From positions 153,948,416 to 154,012,415 of the forward strand of contig CM077149.1 of assembly GCA_039583875.1 (NCBI GenBank): a stretch of DNA of 64,000 bases, read 5' to 3'. Each line of letters starts with the position of its first letter. Positions within the stretch are counted from its first letter, which is position 1. The DNA is from Platanthera guangdongensis. Taxonomy: Eukaryota; Streptophyta; Magnoliopsida; Asparagales; Orchidaceae. The notes below the pieces were generated by a model. The model did not search any database, was not told the origin of the DNA, and worked only from the letters and a program-made list of their open reading frames with translations. Below, one piece after another: positions 21,075 to 32,254 of this stretch. A program made the position numbers and the translations under genes.

Positions 21075-21850
21075 GCCTAGAGCGCGACAGACATGTCGGG
21101 CATTGATGCATATGTGACGTGTCACCGCCTGAACCTGGATCCCAAGATACGTCCCATCCGCCAGAAGATGAGGATCATCGCCACCAAGATGGAGGAACCC
21201 ATCTGCGAGGTGGTCAAGAAGCTTCTCGATGTAGGTTTTATCTCGGAGATCTAGCACCCGGTGCTGGGTCTCCAATATAGTAATGGTAAAAAGGGGATGG
21301 GAGAGTGGTGTATGTGTGCGTACTTCTCTTTATTAAATAAATCATGCCCTAAGGATTGCTACCTCCTGCCTCGGATTGGCACACTGGTTGATTCAGCCAT
21401 TGGTTTTTTTATTATGAGTTTTTTGGATGTTAGGTTACCATCAGATTCGAATCCATCCCCCTGACATCAAGGATGTCTCCTTCATCACAAGGGAGGGATG
21501 CTTCAGCTACAAGATGATGCTCTTCGGGCTAAAGAACGCAGTGTGTACCTACCAATACATGATGGATCGGGTGTTCAAATGTCAGAGGGGTAGGAACCTG
21601 GAGGTTTATGTTGACGACCTCTTGGTGAAGAGTGGGGATGTGGGTTCACACCCACTTGACCTAGAGGAGACGTTCGCGACCTTGCAGAACTTCAAGATGA
21701 GGCTGAATTCCCAAAAGTGTGTCTTCGGGGCAAGTCAAGGCAAGTTCCTTGGGCACCTCTTGACCCCAGTGGGCGGGGGGGGGGGAGGGGGGTTCACCAC
21801 ACAACGCCAAAGAGATTCAGCGTTTGACGGACAAACTCGCCGGGTTTAGT
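21075..21850 (+). pseudogene. gypsy reverse transcriptase
   Basis: Opens with TDMSGIDAYVTCHRLNLDP and RPIRQKMRIIATKMEEPICE, then a stop at 21253, LLNKSCPKDCYLLPRIGTLV, LGYHQIRIHPPD and TYQYMMDRVFKC. The catalytic YVDD reads at 21607-21618 (VYVDDLLVKSGD), intact. NSQKCVFGASQGKFLGHLLT is the usual end of the palm. At least two frame breaks (near 21253 and 21425), plus a G-rich expansion at about 21775-21790, prevent a full product. Confidence 0.87.
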
Positions 21851-21939
21851 CATTTTCTCTCCCAAGCCAGAGAGAAGTGTTCACCATTCTTTAAGGTGCT
21901 TCGGGGGAACCAAAAGTTTGAGTAGACAGAGGAATGTGA

Positions 21940-22390
21940 GGAGGCTTTCCGGGCATTGAAGGTTCAACTATCCCAAGTGCCGCTCCTTCAGAGCCCGAAG
22001 GAAGGGGAGGACCTAGCCTTGTATCTTGGGGTAGGGGCAGAGGATGTAAGTTCTATATTGGTAAGAGAAGAAGGGAAAAGACAGCTGCCAATCTACTATG
22101 TCAGCAAAACCCTGAAGAAGGCAGAGCTCCGCTACCCCATCCTTGAGAAATTGGTGTTCTCCCTGATCATCTCAGCCAGGAAGCTTAGGTCGTATTTCCA
22201 AGCCCATTCAATCAAGGTGGTGACGAACCATCCCCTGCACAAGATTTTTGAGAGGGAGGAACACTCAGGACGATTGGACAAGTGGTCCATTGAGCTCAGT
22301 GAGTTTGACATCTCTTTCGTGCTGAGGCTCTCCATCAAGGCACATGCAGTGGGCGACTTCTTGGCTGACTACGTCATAGAGGTGGAGGGA
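21940..22390 (+). pseudogene. gypsy RT-linked RNase H
   Basis: Frame 21956-22810 begins ALKVQLSQVPLLQSP, followed by LALYLGVGAEDVSSILVREE, QLPIYYVSKTLKKAELRYPI, ISARKLRSYFQAHSIKVVTN and LDKWSIELSEFDISF, the standard order of the RNase H domain that follows gypsy RT. This part is an open frame. It would remove the RNA template during reverse transcription. Confidence 0.85.
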
Positions 22391-22809
22391 GAGAAGCCAC
22401 TGCCGCGGGAGGCATGGAAGATGTTTGTTTATGGAGCCTCGGGGAAACATTCCCTGGGAGGAGGGGTAGTATTGGTAAGTCCTCAAGGGGTCACCATAGA
22501 GCAGGAAGTGGTGCTGCACTTCCCAGTCATGAATAATCAGGTGGACTATGAAGTCGTCATAGCCGGGTTACGGTTGGCCAAAGAACTCGGGATTCATGAC
22601 ATAGAAGCGCTTACGGATTCGTTAGTAGTAGCATCACAGATCAGAGGTGAATACGAAGCCCGAGAGCCTACCCTCATGAAGTACTTATCCAAGGTGAGAG
22701 TGATTGTTGGAGGGTTCCAAGCATTCTCAATCCAGTACGTCCCCAGGGAGGAGAATGAAGCGGCCGACCGATTGGCCATGTTTGGACCCCGGGGGTGGGA
22801 CCTTGACTG
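22391..22809 (+). pseudogene. additional plant-type RNase H (aRH) with altered first catalytic residue
   Basis: Second RNase H characteristic of the plant Tat clade: MFVYGASGKHSLGGGVVLVS, NNQVDYEVVIAGLRLAKELG, EALTDSLVVASQIRGEYEAR and VPREENEAADRLAM. The first motif is normally V-D-G-A-S; here it is V-Y-G-A-S, so the first catalytic Asp is lost. The later Glu (DYEV), Asp (LTDSL) and Asp (EAADRL) are present. The domain is continuous with the upstream RNase H and ends at TGA 22808-22810. Confidence 0.82.
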
Positions 22810-23760
22810 AGCTGTTTCATCGGGCTATTGAGGAGGAGTTGATGGAAGTGGATCGGCGACCCTCATGGGTGGATCACTTCATAACCTTGTTCACTACAGG
22901 CAACCTTCCTGAAGGGACCAAGGATGCAAAAGGTTTTTGATACAAAGCGGCACACTACCTCATGCATGAAGGAGGGTTACATCGGAAGATGTTGTCAGGG
23001 CTCTTGGCATGATGTGTGGCAGAGGAAGAGATCCCAAGGATCCTGGAGGAAGTGCACTCGGGAGAGTGCGACAGCCATTCAGGGGAAAGGACTTTGGAAG
23101 CAAGGGTGGTTAGGCAGGGATACTTCTGGCCCTCCCTAAGGAAGGATGTAGTGGACTTTGTGATAAGGTGCCAAAAGTGTTAACTATATGCCCCCTCCAA
23201 CTCTTGTCCGCTCAAAGGCTCTGAAGCGTCACGGCGCCATGGCCTTTTGCCATCTGGGGGATGGATCTAGTCGTGCTGTTTCCTCCAACCAGCGGGCAAA
23301 GAAGGTTCCTTTTTGTCATGATTGACTACTTTTCAAAATGGCTAGAGGTCAACGTGTTGGTCAAGGTAACCTCCCATGTCATTAGTAATTTTGTTTGGGG
23401 AGAGATCATCTGTAGGCACGGGTTGCCCCAGGTCATTGTCACGGACAATGGGCCGCAGTTTGCCAGTGAGGAGTTTATCAGCTTCTGCACCCAGCTAGGG
23501 ATCGACCTCAGGTTTGTCTCCGTCCACCACATAAGGAGCAACGGCCAGGTGGAGGCGGCAAACAAAATCATTGTAAACTTGCTCAAAAATAAGGTGGAGA
23601 ACTTGAGGGGGAGCTGGGTGGAGCAGCTCCCCTCGGTGTTGTGAGCTTTGCGGACAACCCCAAACACGGACACTAGAGAGACCAATTTCAAGCTCTCGCA
23701 AGGCAGTCCTACTCGTGGAATTTGAAGTTCAATCCCTACGAGTTGTGACATCAAAGGGGA
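22810..23760 (+). pseudogene. gypsy integrase
   Basis: After several frameshifts the HHCC zinc domain reads ILEEVHSGECDSHSGERTLE and VIRCQKC. The core reads from 23261: MDLVVLFPPTSGQRRFLFVM, FSKWLEVNVLVKV, VTDNGPQFASEEFISFC and NGQVEAANKIIVNLL, giving the D, D, E catalytic series. The core frame ends at 23642 where the W of the LWAYRTTP-type segment is a TGA. Integrase would insert the cDNA. The element is dead through these breaks. Confidence 0.85.
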
Positions 23761-24690
23761 AATATGGTGGAGGAAGACGTAGCCGCGGTTGAATGGCTAG
23801 GGATAAGCACGTCAGGCAGTTCAGGGAATGAGATCTAGTCCTTCACCAGTCGTTGATAAGTGTGTGCCTTGGGGTCAGGGGGCTTGTGCGGACACTATCC
23901 TACGCAATGCCACACGGACCAACTCATCGTCTCTCGAGATGATCCATTTATTATGCGAAGCCGTGTCCCTCAGCTAGGTGGGCTAGTTTTACGCAGTGGC
24001 GGTGACCTAATGCTCGTGTAGGAATATTTTCAAACCGTGGACTAGTTGATCCACCTAGCCACATCGCCTGGATCGAGTTGACGTTGCGTCGCTACGTGAG
24101 CAAAGGAGTGATGCGACAGTTGGTATCATGGGGTAGCTGACTGTAAGCAGAACCTCGCATTGGATATGTCATCGGTATGTCTTGACCGAAGCACAGATAG
24201 CTATACAAGGCGATGCGTGGTCGACGATGTACATGAATGGCACGTTTTCTTTTTTCGTTACATGTAATGTTATGTAGTAATGCATAACATTGCATGTGGC
24301 ATGCATTAATAGAATGCATAGGCATACAATCATATTCGCATAAGCACGCGTGCCAGAGATGACATATGTCAGTTCAAATGGGATATAGTTAAGATCTCAT
24401 GGTCTTAGCAGAAGAAATGATCCGGGATATACTGCCTTAATGGGAGTTGATGTATCAGACATGCGTCGTTCGAGCCTGAGGAAGCTCAGAACACGTCCCG
24501 AAATTGAGGCCTTGAGGCAGGACGCCAGACTCAAATTCATTGTAGAAAGTCCATGCTCCTTTGGGGTCATTGGGGATGATTTTACAGCACCTCCTCTAGA
24601 ATGTCTTGGATGATTGGGTGGGGGTGCTCGTCTGGGGCCACATGCTTAGAGTGGCGACGATCTGAAACGTTTCTACCCGTAGGATGGGTA
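23761..24690. other. 3' untranslated part of the gypsy element, no gene
   Basis: No recognisable coding sequence on either strand. It lies between integrase and the tandem array, where Tat-lineage elements have a long, variable 3' UTR. Confidence 0.45.
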
Positions 24691-26090
24691 AATTTATGTA
24701 TCCATTGTAATATGTTATTTTAAGAATTGCTTCCCTGCGGGTTATGATGTATCTATGATTTTGATGGCACCGAGTAGACCCACTGTCCAGGCTCCCATAA
24801 AGCTGGCAGGGTCAAAGGCTCGCTCGTTGGCCAGGGAAAGAGTTTGGTAGTTTGCAAGACCCCGAGATGATCCCGCTAACAGGCTCCAATTAGCTGGCAG
24901 GGATGGAAGGCGCACTCGACCCCGGGTAGAGCCGCTGTCAGGCTCTCACTAGCTGGCAGGGTCGTAGGCTCACTTGGGGGGGGGGGTAAGGGAATACCTC
25001 GAGATGATCTCGTTGTCAGGCTCCCATTAGCTAACAAGGCTGGAAGGCACACTCGGCCCCGAGTAGACCCGCTGTCAGACTTTCATTAGCTGGCAGAGTC
25101 ATAAGCTCTCTTGGGGGTAAAGGAATACCCCAAGAGGATCCCGCTGTCAGGCTCCCATTAGCTGGAAGGGTTGGAATGCGCACTCGACCCCGGGTAGGCC
25201 CGATGTCAGACTCTCACTAGCTGGCAGGGTCGTAGGCTCGATTGGGGGAGGGGGGAATAAGTTGGTAGTTTGCAAGACCCAAAGAGGATCTCGTTGTCAG
25301 GCTCCCATTAACTGGTAGGGTTGAAAGGCGCACTCAGCCCTCAGTAGACCCTCTGTCAGGCTCTCACTAGCTGGCAGGGCCGTCAGCTCGCTTGGGGGGT
25401 GAGGGAATACCCCGAGAGGATCCCGCTGTCAGGATCCCATTAACTAGCAGGGATGGAAGGCGCACTCGGCCCCGAGTAGACCTGCTGTCAGGTTCTCACT
25501 AGCCAGCATGGTCGTAGGCTCGCTTGGGGGGAAAGGGAAAGAGGATTCAAGTTTACAAGACCCCGAGAGGATCCAGCTATCAGGCTCCCATTAGCTGGCA
25601 GGGCTGGAAGACGCACTCGGCCCCAAGTAGACCCACTGTCAGGCTCTCACTAGCTGGCAGGGACATAGGCTCGCTTGGGAGAAAGGGAATACCCCGAGAG
25701 GATCCCGCTGTCAGGCTCCTATTATCTGGCAGGGCTGGAAGGCGCACTTGGCCCCGAGTAGACCTGCTGTCAGACTCTCACTAGCTGATAGGGCCGTAGG
25801 CTCGTTTGGGGGTAAGGGAATACCCCGAGAAGATCCCGTTATCAGGCTCCCATAGGCTGGAAGGGATGGAAGGAGCACTCGACCCCGAGTAGACCCGCTG
25901 TCAGGCTCTCACTAGCTGACAGGGTCGTAGGCTCAGTTGGGGAGTAAGGGAATACCTCGAGAGGATCCCGTTGTCAGGCTCCCATTAGCTGGCAGGGCTG
26001 GAAGACGCACTCGGCCCCGAGTCGACCCGCTTCTAGACTCTCACTAGCTGGCAAGGCCGTAGGCTCGCTTGGGGGGAGAAGAGATATGAT
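24690..26090. repeat. tandem array, about 135 bp compound unit, roughly 10 copies
   Basis: Each unit has two related half-units of about 65 bp: GATCCCGCTGTCAGGCTCCC + ATTAGCTGGCAGGG, and GAGTAGACCCGCTGTCAGGC + TCTCACTAGCTGGCAGGG. GTAGACC-type starts are at about 25061, 25197, 25343, 25474, 25627, 25760, 25890 and 26022. Units carry substitutions and small indels. It follows the integrase of a Tat-type element, matching the reported tendency of these elements to host tandem repeats in the 3' UTR that can seed satellites. CTGTCAG-type words continue weakly to about 26240. Confidence 0.88.
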
Positions 26091-26900
26091 TTGTGGTTTC
26101 TGGTGACGCCAAGTAGGCACGCCGACCGGACTTCCATCATGCCGGTCGATTTGAAGGCTCGCCTAGTGACGAGAGGAAAGAGAAGAATAACTAAATTGAG
26201 GGTCACCCCCGCCGTCAGATTCTCACATAGCTGACGAGGCAACTAGATCAAGGACGAACATTGCAAAGAGCCTCATTAGCAAGGGTTGCAGATTGCCAGC
26301 ACCTGTTCAAAATTAAGAGGGGAGAACTCATGGCCTCTCGGCACATAACATCTTGGCAAATGCTTCTTGGCAAGTCTAATCGGCACACCCCTCTCGGCGA
26401 AATTAACTTAGCTAATCTAGGCAATAAACGAAATGCAGTCATCGCCTAAAGAGCCTGGGGTCCAAACATGATCGTGGAAGTGTTCGCGAACAATAACAAC
26501 ACACAAAAAAGGGGAAGGGGTGAACAAGAATTCAAGGCCTTTTGGCGAAAGGCGGAAAGCAAATGTTTTATACATGTATCACAAAACTTTGCATGTTCCT
26601 AGGCATCTCGCCTATTACATCAAAAGTCAAAAAGAAAAGAAGGAAAATTACAAAGAGGAATTGGGCGAGAGGCCGTCAGGCGGAGTCGCTGGGGTTCCCG
26701 CTGGATCTCTCGCTGGAAGATTCGCCGCCGGACCCGTCGCTCTGGCCGAGATCCAACGCCTCATCTTCGCCCTGAGATTCTCCCTCCCCATAAGACTTGG
26801 GGATCGCTATCGCCAGCGATAGCTCCAAAAGAAAACTTTGTTGTTTTTCAACTTATGGAAAATATGGAGTGTCACAGCTCGAGCTCTACGATTTCAGGCA
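26091..26900. other. unassigned; possible polypurine tract at 26503-26519
   Basis: AAAAAAGGGGAAGGGG followed by TGAACAAGAATTC looks like a polypurine tract and LTR start, but the following sequence does not resemble the 5' LTR at 18027, so I do not call a 3' LTR. No domain-bearing frame. Confidence 0.3.
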
Positions 26901-26924
26901 AATATGTCAGTTGAGTTCTAGGGT

Positions 26925-27140
26925 GCACGTGCACCACCGCACGCCCAAGTGCACGCGCGGGTGTGCAAGCATGACCGTGCGTGTGCCCAGGTGTGTGCAC
27001 GGATGCGCGCGCCCGGGTGTGTGCGCGGCACAACGCGCCCCCAAGTACATGCGAGAACCACCGCGTGCGCCCAGGTACACGCGCGGATGCGGGTGCACTG
27101 CCGCTCTTGCACACACGACAAGGCGCACGCATCCAGTTAC
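26925..27140. repeat. GTGCGCG-rich low-complexity stretch
   Basis: Alternating purine-pyrimidine words such as GTGCACGCGCGGGTGTG and GCGCCCAGGTACACGCGCGG recur irregularly. Such sequence can favour Z-DNA. The overlapping Cys/Arg-rich frames are by-products. Confidence 0.7.
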
Positions 27141-27374
27141 GTGGTTAGTCGCGCACGCGCGAATCTTTGGGCCTCCGCCTTCGCGCTTTCTCGCCTCCGG
27201 GCACATCTTCTCGTTTAAACAATTAACGACGTACCTTGGTGTGCAGATCGTCACTTGTCGCTCCCGCAAGCACCTTTCGGTTCACCGCCATCATGATTGC
27301 CGCAAAAGAAGACACGGAAAAATCCTCGCTCTTCTTACGCTTTAGTTCTAAGCACCGATAATTTTGGGGCATAT

Positions 27375-28050
27375 GATGAACCCATCATGACATTTATAGA
27401 AAATTGGGGTGTAATTAGCCCACTCATGATCCCAACTAATTTAGTGGATCATGGGATTGACCGCCGCACGCGTAATTGCCACACGCAATCCCCCGCACAC
27501 CGATCACATTACGCGCATCATCCGAGCCACAACCTCAATCGGATGCTGGCGTCGCCATCGCCGGCGCCGGCCGACCGTGTCAAAGACAAGCTTAGTCGCC
27601 CCTCCACGTGGCCACCCCCGCAAGGTTGGCCGCTCCGCGACCTCCTTTCCCCCGGCCGCGGGGGTTCGCCCGCATGGGGCGTCCGCGCCACGACCCCCCT
27701 CCCCACTACCTCCTGCCGCATCTGCGTTGGTCCGCTTGCGTGGGGCGGTCGTGTCATGGATGCCCCTACCCGCGACCGCGGGGTTCCACCCGCGTTGGGT
27801 GGTCGCCCCTCCCCGCGACCGCCTTCCGCGGTCATGGGGTTCCTCCCGCGTGGGGCGGCCACCCCTCCCCTCAACTGCCTCATGCGGTCGTGGGGTTCCG
27901 CCCGCGTGAGGCGGACTCCTTTTGTGGTCGTGGGGCTGCACCCGTATAGGGCGGCCAGGCTTCGGCCATCCCTCCCCGTGGTCACCTGCACCGGCTGCGG
28001 GGCTCCGCCCGCGAGGGGCGGTCATACCTTGGTCGACGCTGAAGTAGAGA
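27375..28050 (+). repeat. LTR U3 fragment with GC-rich array, inserted beside a copia gag
   Basis: Starts near ATATGATGAACCCATCATG and includes CCCACTCATGATCCCAAC, which also occurs (inverted) in the solo LTR ending at 11252 and at 40915-40985. From 27600 it holds repeats of CGCGGTCGTGGGGTTCCGCC type with a period near 60 bp. No TATA box, R-U5 part or TSD found, so it may be truncated at about 28050. Confidence 0.55.
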
Positions 28051-28700
28051 GGTAATTGCAGCAATGCGTGCAGCGGTAGCATCCGAGGTGGGAGAGTCCG
28101 ACTCGCCCAAAATTTGTTGGCGGATCATGTCATAGGACTCTGGAAGTCGCATAAGATAGCACACAATAAGAAGTTCCTGGAAGTGTTTGTGTTGCTCAGC
28201 CAAATCAGCAGAGAAGGGCGATTCTAAAGAATCTCAGCCCCAAGAGCCTGAACTTGTTGATAAGCAGCAGCAAGAGACATGAAATGACGGGCAAAGAGGT
28301 TCACATACAAAGTATAGATGCGGGACGTCTGAGCCCCCTTCGAGTACAGAGCAGCAAGATGAAGTCAAGTCGTCTTGATTGTCTCATCATGACGGATGAC
28401 AGGAAGACATTCATCTGAAAGGATGTTAGCTAGCCAAGTGGCACAAGCGCGTCGCTAGCATCCCAGTCGTCAAACTCAGCGGAAGTTGGAGGAGGGTCAT
28501 CAGTGAGATGGTAGCATTTGCGTTGTGAGCGGAGAAGGAAGGTGAAGGAGACACTCTAATCCGGGTAGTTGGAGCCAACAAGTTTGGAGACGGTGCCAAG
28601 ATTCCCGAAAGGAGTAGGAGGAGGAGGCGGATTGGCCACGGGAGTAGTGGTGGTGGTAGAGGTTCTGGAAAATTGCCATGGAAGAGAAGAAATAAGAAGT
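28050..28700 (-). pseudogene. Ty1/copia gag fragment
   Basis: On the minus strand the order is LGTVSKLVGSNYPD-stop, KCYHLTDDPPPTSAEFDDWD, a broken middle part, then MAEQHKHFQELLIVCYLMRL and ESYDMIRQQILGESDSPTSD. This is the copia gag pattern in which a single-particle N-terminal motif is followed by the lattice helices. Stops and frameshifts interrupt it. The end near 28050 is cut by the GC-rich LTR piece. No protease or pol follows. Confidence 0.7.
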
Positions 28701-29060
28701 CGCGCGAGCAGCAAGCAACGGAGACCGCGCGACCAGCAAGCAGGTCGTTCGGCTAGGAAGGTCGCAGCGGACAGAAGACGAGGTTCTGCAGCAGTCGCCG
28801 TGCCAACACACCAGCGGCAAAGAAGGTCACGACCAAGAAGCAGAACAAAGCAGAGGGAAAAAAGTCGTGCGGCTCCGGCGGCCATCGGCCGGCGAGGTGG
28901 CCGTCCTTTCATGGCGGGTCTTTCTCGCCATCCGATCATTCTGCCACGATCGTTGTCATCCATTTCATGGATAACCACCCACTAACAGGGAATATCATTA
29001 ATTAAATTATTTGCTTGCATTTAGTAAATATTATGCAAATAATATTCACTCTGAACTATG
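28701..29060. other. upstream part of the copia fragment, not resolved
   Basis: An open minus frame reaches 28978 (MVIHEMDDND) but its residues before the gag show no domain. No primer binding site or LTR boundary was recognised. Confidence 0.35.
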
Positions 29061-29570
29061 TTAAAAATAATAATATGGGTTGTTACAGTGTGCGGATAGC
29101 CGCATAACTACCGTAATCACCTCCTGGAGGTTGTACAAGGAGTCATAGACATCCTCATTTCTCAACTCTTCCTCCTCCCAAGCTTCTTCTTCCTGAGGTC
29201 GGAGCTCTACCGGAATCCTCCTACATGCCTCCACCACCCTCCGGGTCACCTGGAAATTTGCTTAAGTCCACGACGCTTCTGGGAAGAAGACGTTCCGCTC
29301 ACCATTCCGCGAAGCCTCCTAAGTGCGCAACGTTCCTCAAGTCACTGCCGACACATCTCTGCGCATCCCGCCACCAAGTTCGTCAGTCAAGCAGCGTCCG
29401 AGAACGCTCGTCCCCATCAGAGAATTGGAAGGAGCAAACTTTGTGTGAGGCGGCATGTCCCCCACCAAGCGTAATACCATCTCTCGTCTCAAATCTGTAA
29501 CGAAGAGCGGCTTGTCGCCCTCGATTCTCAAGACACCCTGTAAATTGCCTCCAAAAGTGAAAATTGACTG
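29061..29570 (-). pseudogene. degenerate coding-like remnant, family not recognised
   Basis: Two overlapping minus frames together read LENRGRQ/EGDKPLFVTDLRREM, GDMPPHTKFAPSNSLMGTSV and LGRCLTDELGGGMRRDVSAV, later VVEACRRIPVELRPQEEEAW. The text looks like once-coding protein sequence and does not match a transposon domain known to me, so it may be a captured or relic host-gene fragment. Stops and frame changes break it. Confidence 0.3.
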
Positions 29571-30240
29571 GCACCGTGCATGTTACGTGGTTTTTTTACC
29601 TAGTTTAGAGGTTTTTCAACTTTAAAATTTTTTGTGTACTACTCATGCGCTCAATCGCTCAACGGGCTATGACGACTAAGTTTAATCCGGTCTATCATAA
29701 GTGTTGAGTTGTCCACAACAATAATTAAAATAATTATATAATAAAAAAGTTTGTCTTCCTCCTTCCCTTACCCGCGCGACAATATTGAACGGTGGCCAAA
29801 AAGAAAAAGTCATATTAAAAAATAGTTAAAAATGACCAAGACAGCTCTTCTCTTCAATGAAGACAAATTTTTTTCAGTATATATAAAGATCACATGGAAT
29901 GCAAATAATATAAAGAACTATCATCAGAATGGAAGGGGAGGATGAATGACATTTGGCAGCTTCTAGAACGTTTGAAACGTCCAATTTAGTGTTTGTTTAC
30001 CCGCCGTCCGACAGCGATTCCTCCAAGTGGAGGCGGCGAAACGTGGAACCAAACGAAACCTTAATATTCAGTTAAAAAAACTTTGGATTAATATATGACG
30101 TTCTCATATTTTATCCAATTATTTATTTCACGCATTTTAATAAAATGCTCTAAATAATCTTCTATTCTTCTTTTCTCTTTTATTATTATTATTTAATTTT
30201 ATGCTCGTCTTATTTTTTGTGGGGAATGAGAATATTCTAC
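29571..30240. other. AT-rich intergenic DNA, no gene recognised
   Basis: Contains TTTGTTTACCCGCCG and GGAACCAAACGAAACC (29990-30060), which look like ends of a short fold-back, but the arms are too short to call an element. Confidence 0.35.
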
Positions 30241-30249
30241 TGGATGTTT

Positions 30250-30920
30250 GCGCAACAGCCACACAAAAGATAAAGCACTAGAACAAATGAAAAATATAAC
30301 CTCAAAATACAGAGATTTATGTGGAAAATCCTCTCTCAATCAATGAGGGAAACCACAGGGCGGGACACACGAACAATCCACTATAGAAAATAAGGATTAC
30401 AAAGAAATATTCTAGATTTGTCCAATCTAGATCCCCCTTGAATTCACAAATTGAACTCCTCTCAAAACTCACAGCGAAACTTTCCTCAACAACGAAAGAT
30501 CACAAAACTCAATCTCTCTTACAAGCTCAAAGAATATCAAAGACAAGAATGAGCAAAAAACCATTATAGCAAAGACAAGTCACAACTCTAAGAGACTTTC
30601 GTTCTTCTTGCCAAAGAACACCTTCCCAGTAGCTACAATGATATCTGGAGCATAATCCTCTAGGAATAGGACAAGCCCTATTTCGGGTAAAATATTGATG
30701 CAATCAAAGTCCTTGGATCGGTACCAAGTGAACTGAACACAGTAATTGCACCTTAGTTTCAACCAACCAACGTCAGTCACCTCATCTCAGCTCCACCCAG
30801 CAAACACCACCTTCACGTCGATACCGCAGAGATCCATCACGTCGGTACCGTTAAGATCCATCACATTGATACCGCCGAGATCCATCACGCCGGTACCGCT
30901 GAGATGAAGGACTTGTGACC
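30250..30920 (-). repeat. degenerate copia LTR fragment with a 24 bp tandem repeat
   Basis: TTATGTGGAAAATCC followed by GAGGGAAACCACAGGG (30318-30362) parallels TTAACGTGGAAACCC and GTGAAAACCACGGGACG in the LTR of copy 1 at 33820-33860, both in the same strand sense. Near the right end four diverged 24 bp units around CGGTACCGCTGAGATCCATC lie at about 30815-30905. Confidence 0.5.
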
Positions 30921-30924
30921 AACA

Positions 30925-31068
30925 AGGAAGATCCTAGGGATGAAGATCTCCAGAGACAGGAGTGCAGGTCTATTAAGTATGATTATCTCAAGCTGAGTAT
31001 GTAGAAAAAGTGTTCAAACGGTTCATGATGGATAAGGCCAAGCCGGTAGCCACTCCATTTGTCAGGCC
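30925..31068 (+). pseudogene. short copia reverse transcriptase fragment
   Basis: Plus frames give GMKISRDRSAGLL and, after a frame change, YVEKVFKRFMMDKAKPVATP, the segment that follows the YVDD palm motif in copia RT. It stops abruptly at 31068, where unrelated CCGCCGCCGCC sequence begins. Confidence 0.7.
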
Positions 31069-31440
31069 GCCGCCGCCGGCAGTGGAAAGGGGGGAGGGCG
31101 GGGCTGGGCAAAAAAGGGGGGGGGGGGTTGCTGGTGTCGGGTTTTAATATATATATATTAAAAAGAAATATCATTTTAGGTTCAATGCAAGATAAAAAAG
31201 GCATCAGGCAGATCTAAACCGTTCGATCTATCAGATCTGAACTGCAAATAAAATTTTCCCAAAAAATCACTATATTATATATATATATAGACACACACAC
31301 TCTATCTCACATACACACACACGAGTGACGTGCACAGGATTTCGCCCTTACTGCTAACCGCAACAGTACTTATTTATAAACACGCATAAGGTTAACAGTT
31401 GATGACAGCACGTGCAAGACCTACATATATATATACACAC
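31069..31440. other. mixed low-complexity DNA and start of dispersed repeat
   Basis: G-rich run, (TA)n and (CA)n stretches. From 31318 a partial copy of the CGAGTGACGTGCAC repeat precedes the fuller one at 31440. Confidence 0.4.
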
Positions 31441-31830
31441 ACCCACTCTCTATCTCACATACACACACGAGTGACGTGCACAGGATTTCGTCCTTACTGC
31501 TAACCACAACAGTACTTCAACTGTGATAGTGTATGAGAATCCTCGTGTCCCGCGCGACATTATTTGGACCATGACATTGTTCTGGCGCGACGACACTTCT
31601 GCCGCTCGCAAACTCGTAACTGTTATACTCCATTCATAGCTCATTTTTGTGATGTGCACGGGATTTGCGCGCAGAGAAAAAACACATTTTTTATTTTAGG
31701 TAGATGACTTATTAGAGCATAATTTTTAAAATAATAGAAATACATAAATTATAAAAATGAGAATTATTTTAATAAAAAAAGTAAAATTAAAAAATAAATG
31801 TTTAATCAAATAATGTTTTCGGTTATACAT
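31440..31830 (+). repeat. dispersed repeat, copy 2
   Basis: Same order of words as 7610-7990: CGAGTGACGTGCACAGG, CCACAACAGTACTTCAAC, CATGACATTGTTC, CGCTCGCAAACTCGTAA, then TTTTAGGTAGATGACTT and AT-rich DNA with AGAATTATTTTAATAA. Flanked on the left by (TA)n/(CA)n. Confidence 0.6.
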
Positions 31831-32254
31831 ATATAATGTAATCTTATTCCATTTATTTAACATTTGAGGATGAAAATATTAATAGTTATATACGCACAGA
31901 TGTTATTATTAAGCATTGGAGCCCTCATGCACAATATTCTGCCGGTGGCTCAATGAGTACGTAGTCACCAGTCAGAATTGTCATACGTGATTACGTGATA
32001 TTTAACAGAAAAAATTCTCTTTTTATATTTATTAAATTCATTTTATTTTGTCTTATTTATATTTTATTTTCTCTCTCCATTTATACTCTTTTATTAATTC
32101 TACTTCATGTTGTTTATTTTAGAACATTATATTATATTTAGTTGCTGCGAATATCATAGATTATGATGGCTTTTTTAAAAAAAGATAGTGCATGGTTTTT
32201 GAAGTTTTGATGGGTTTGATAGCGAGTACGGACTTGTCTTATTAATAATTAATT

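Noticed and set aside
24690..26090. CRISPR-like spaced repeat array
   Set aside because: Plant retrotransposon context, degenerate compound units with no unique spacers and no cas genes.
26520..27340. 3' LTR of the gypsy element starting at about 18027
   Set aside because: A purine tract precedes it, but the sequence does not resemble the 5' LTR and no TSD was found.
27297..28082. Frames of 113-252 aa around 27.3-28.1 kb
   Set aside because: They span an LTR piece and a GC-rich array; no recognised domain, both strands open.
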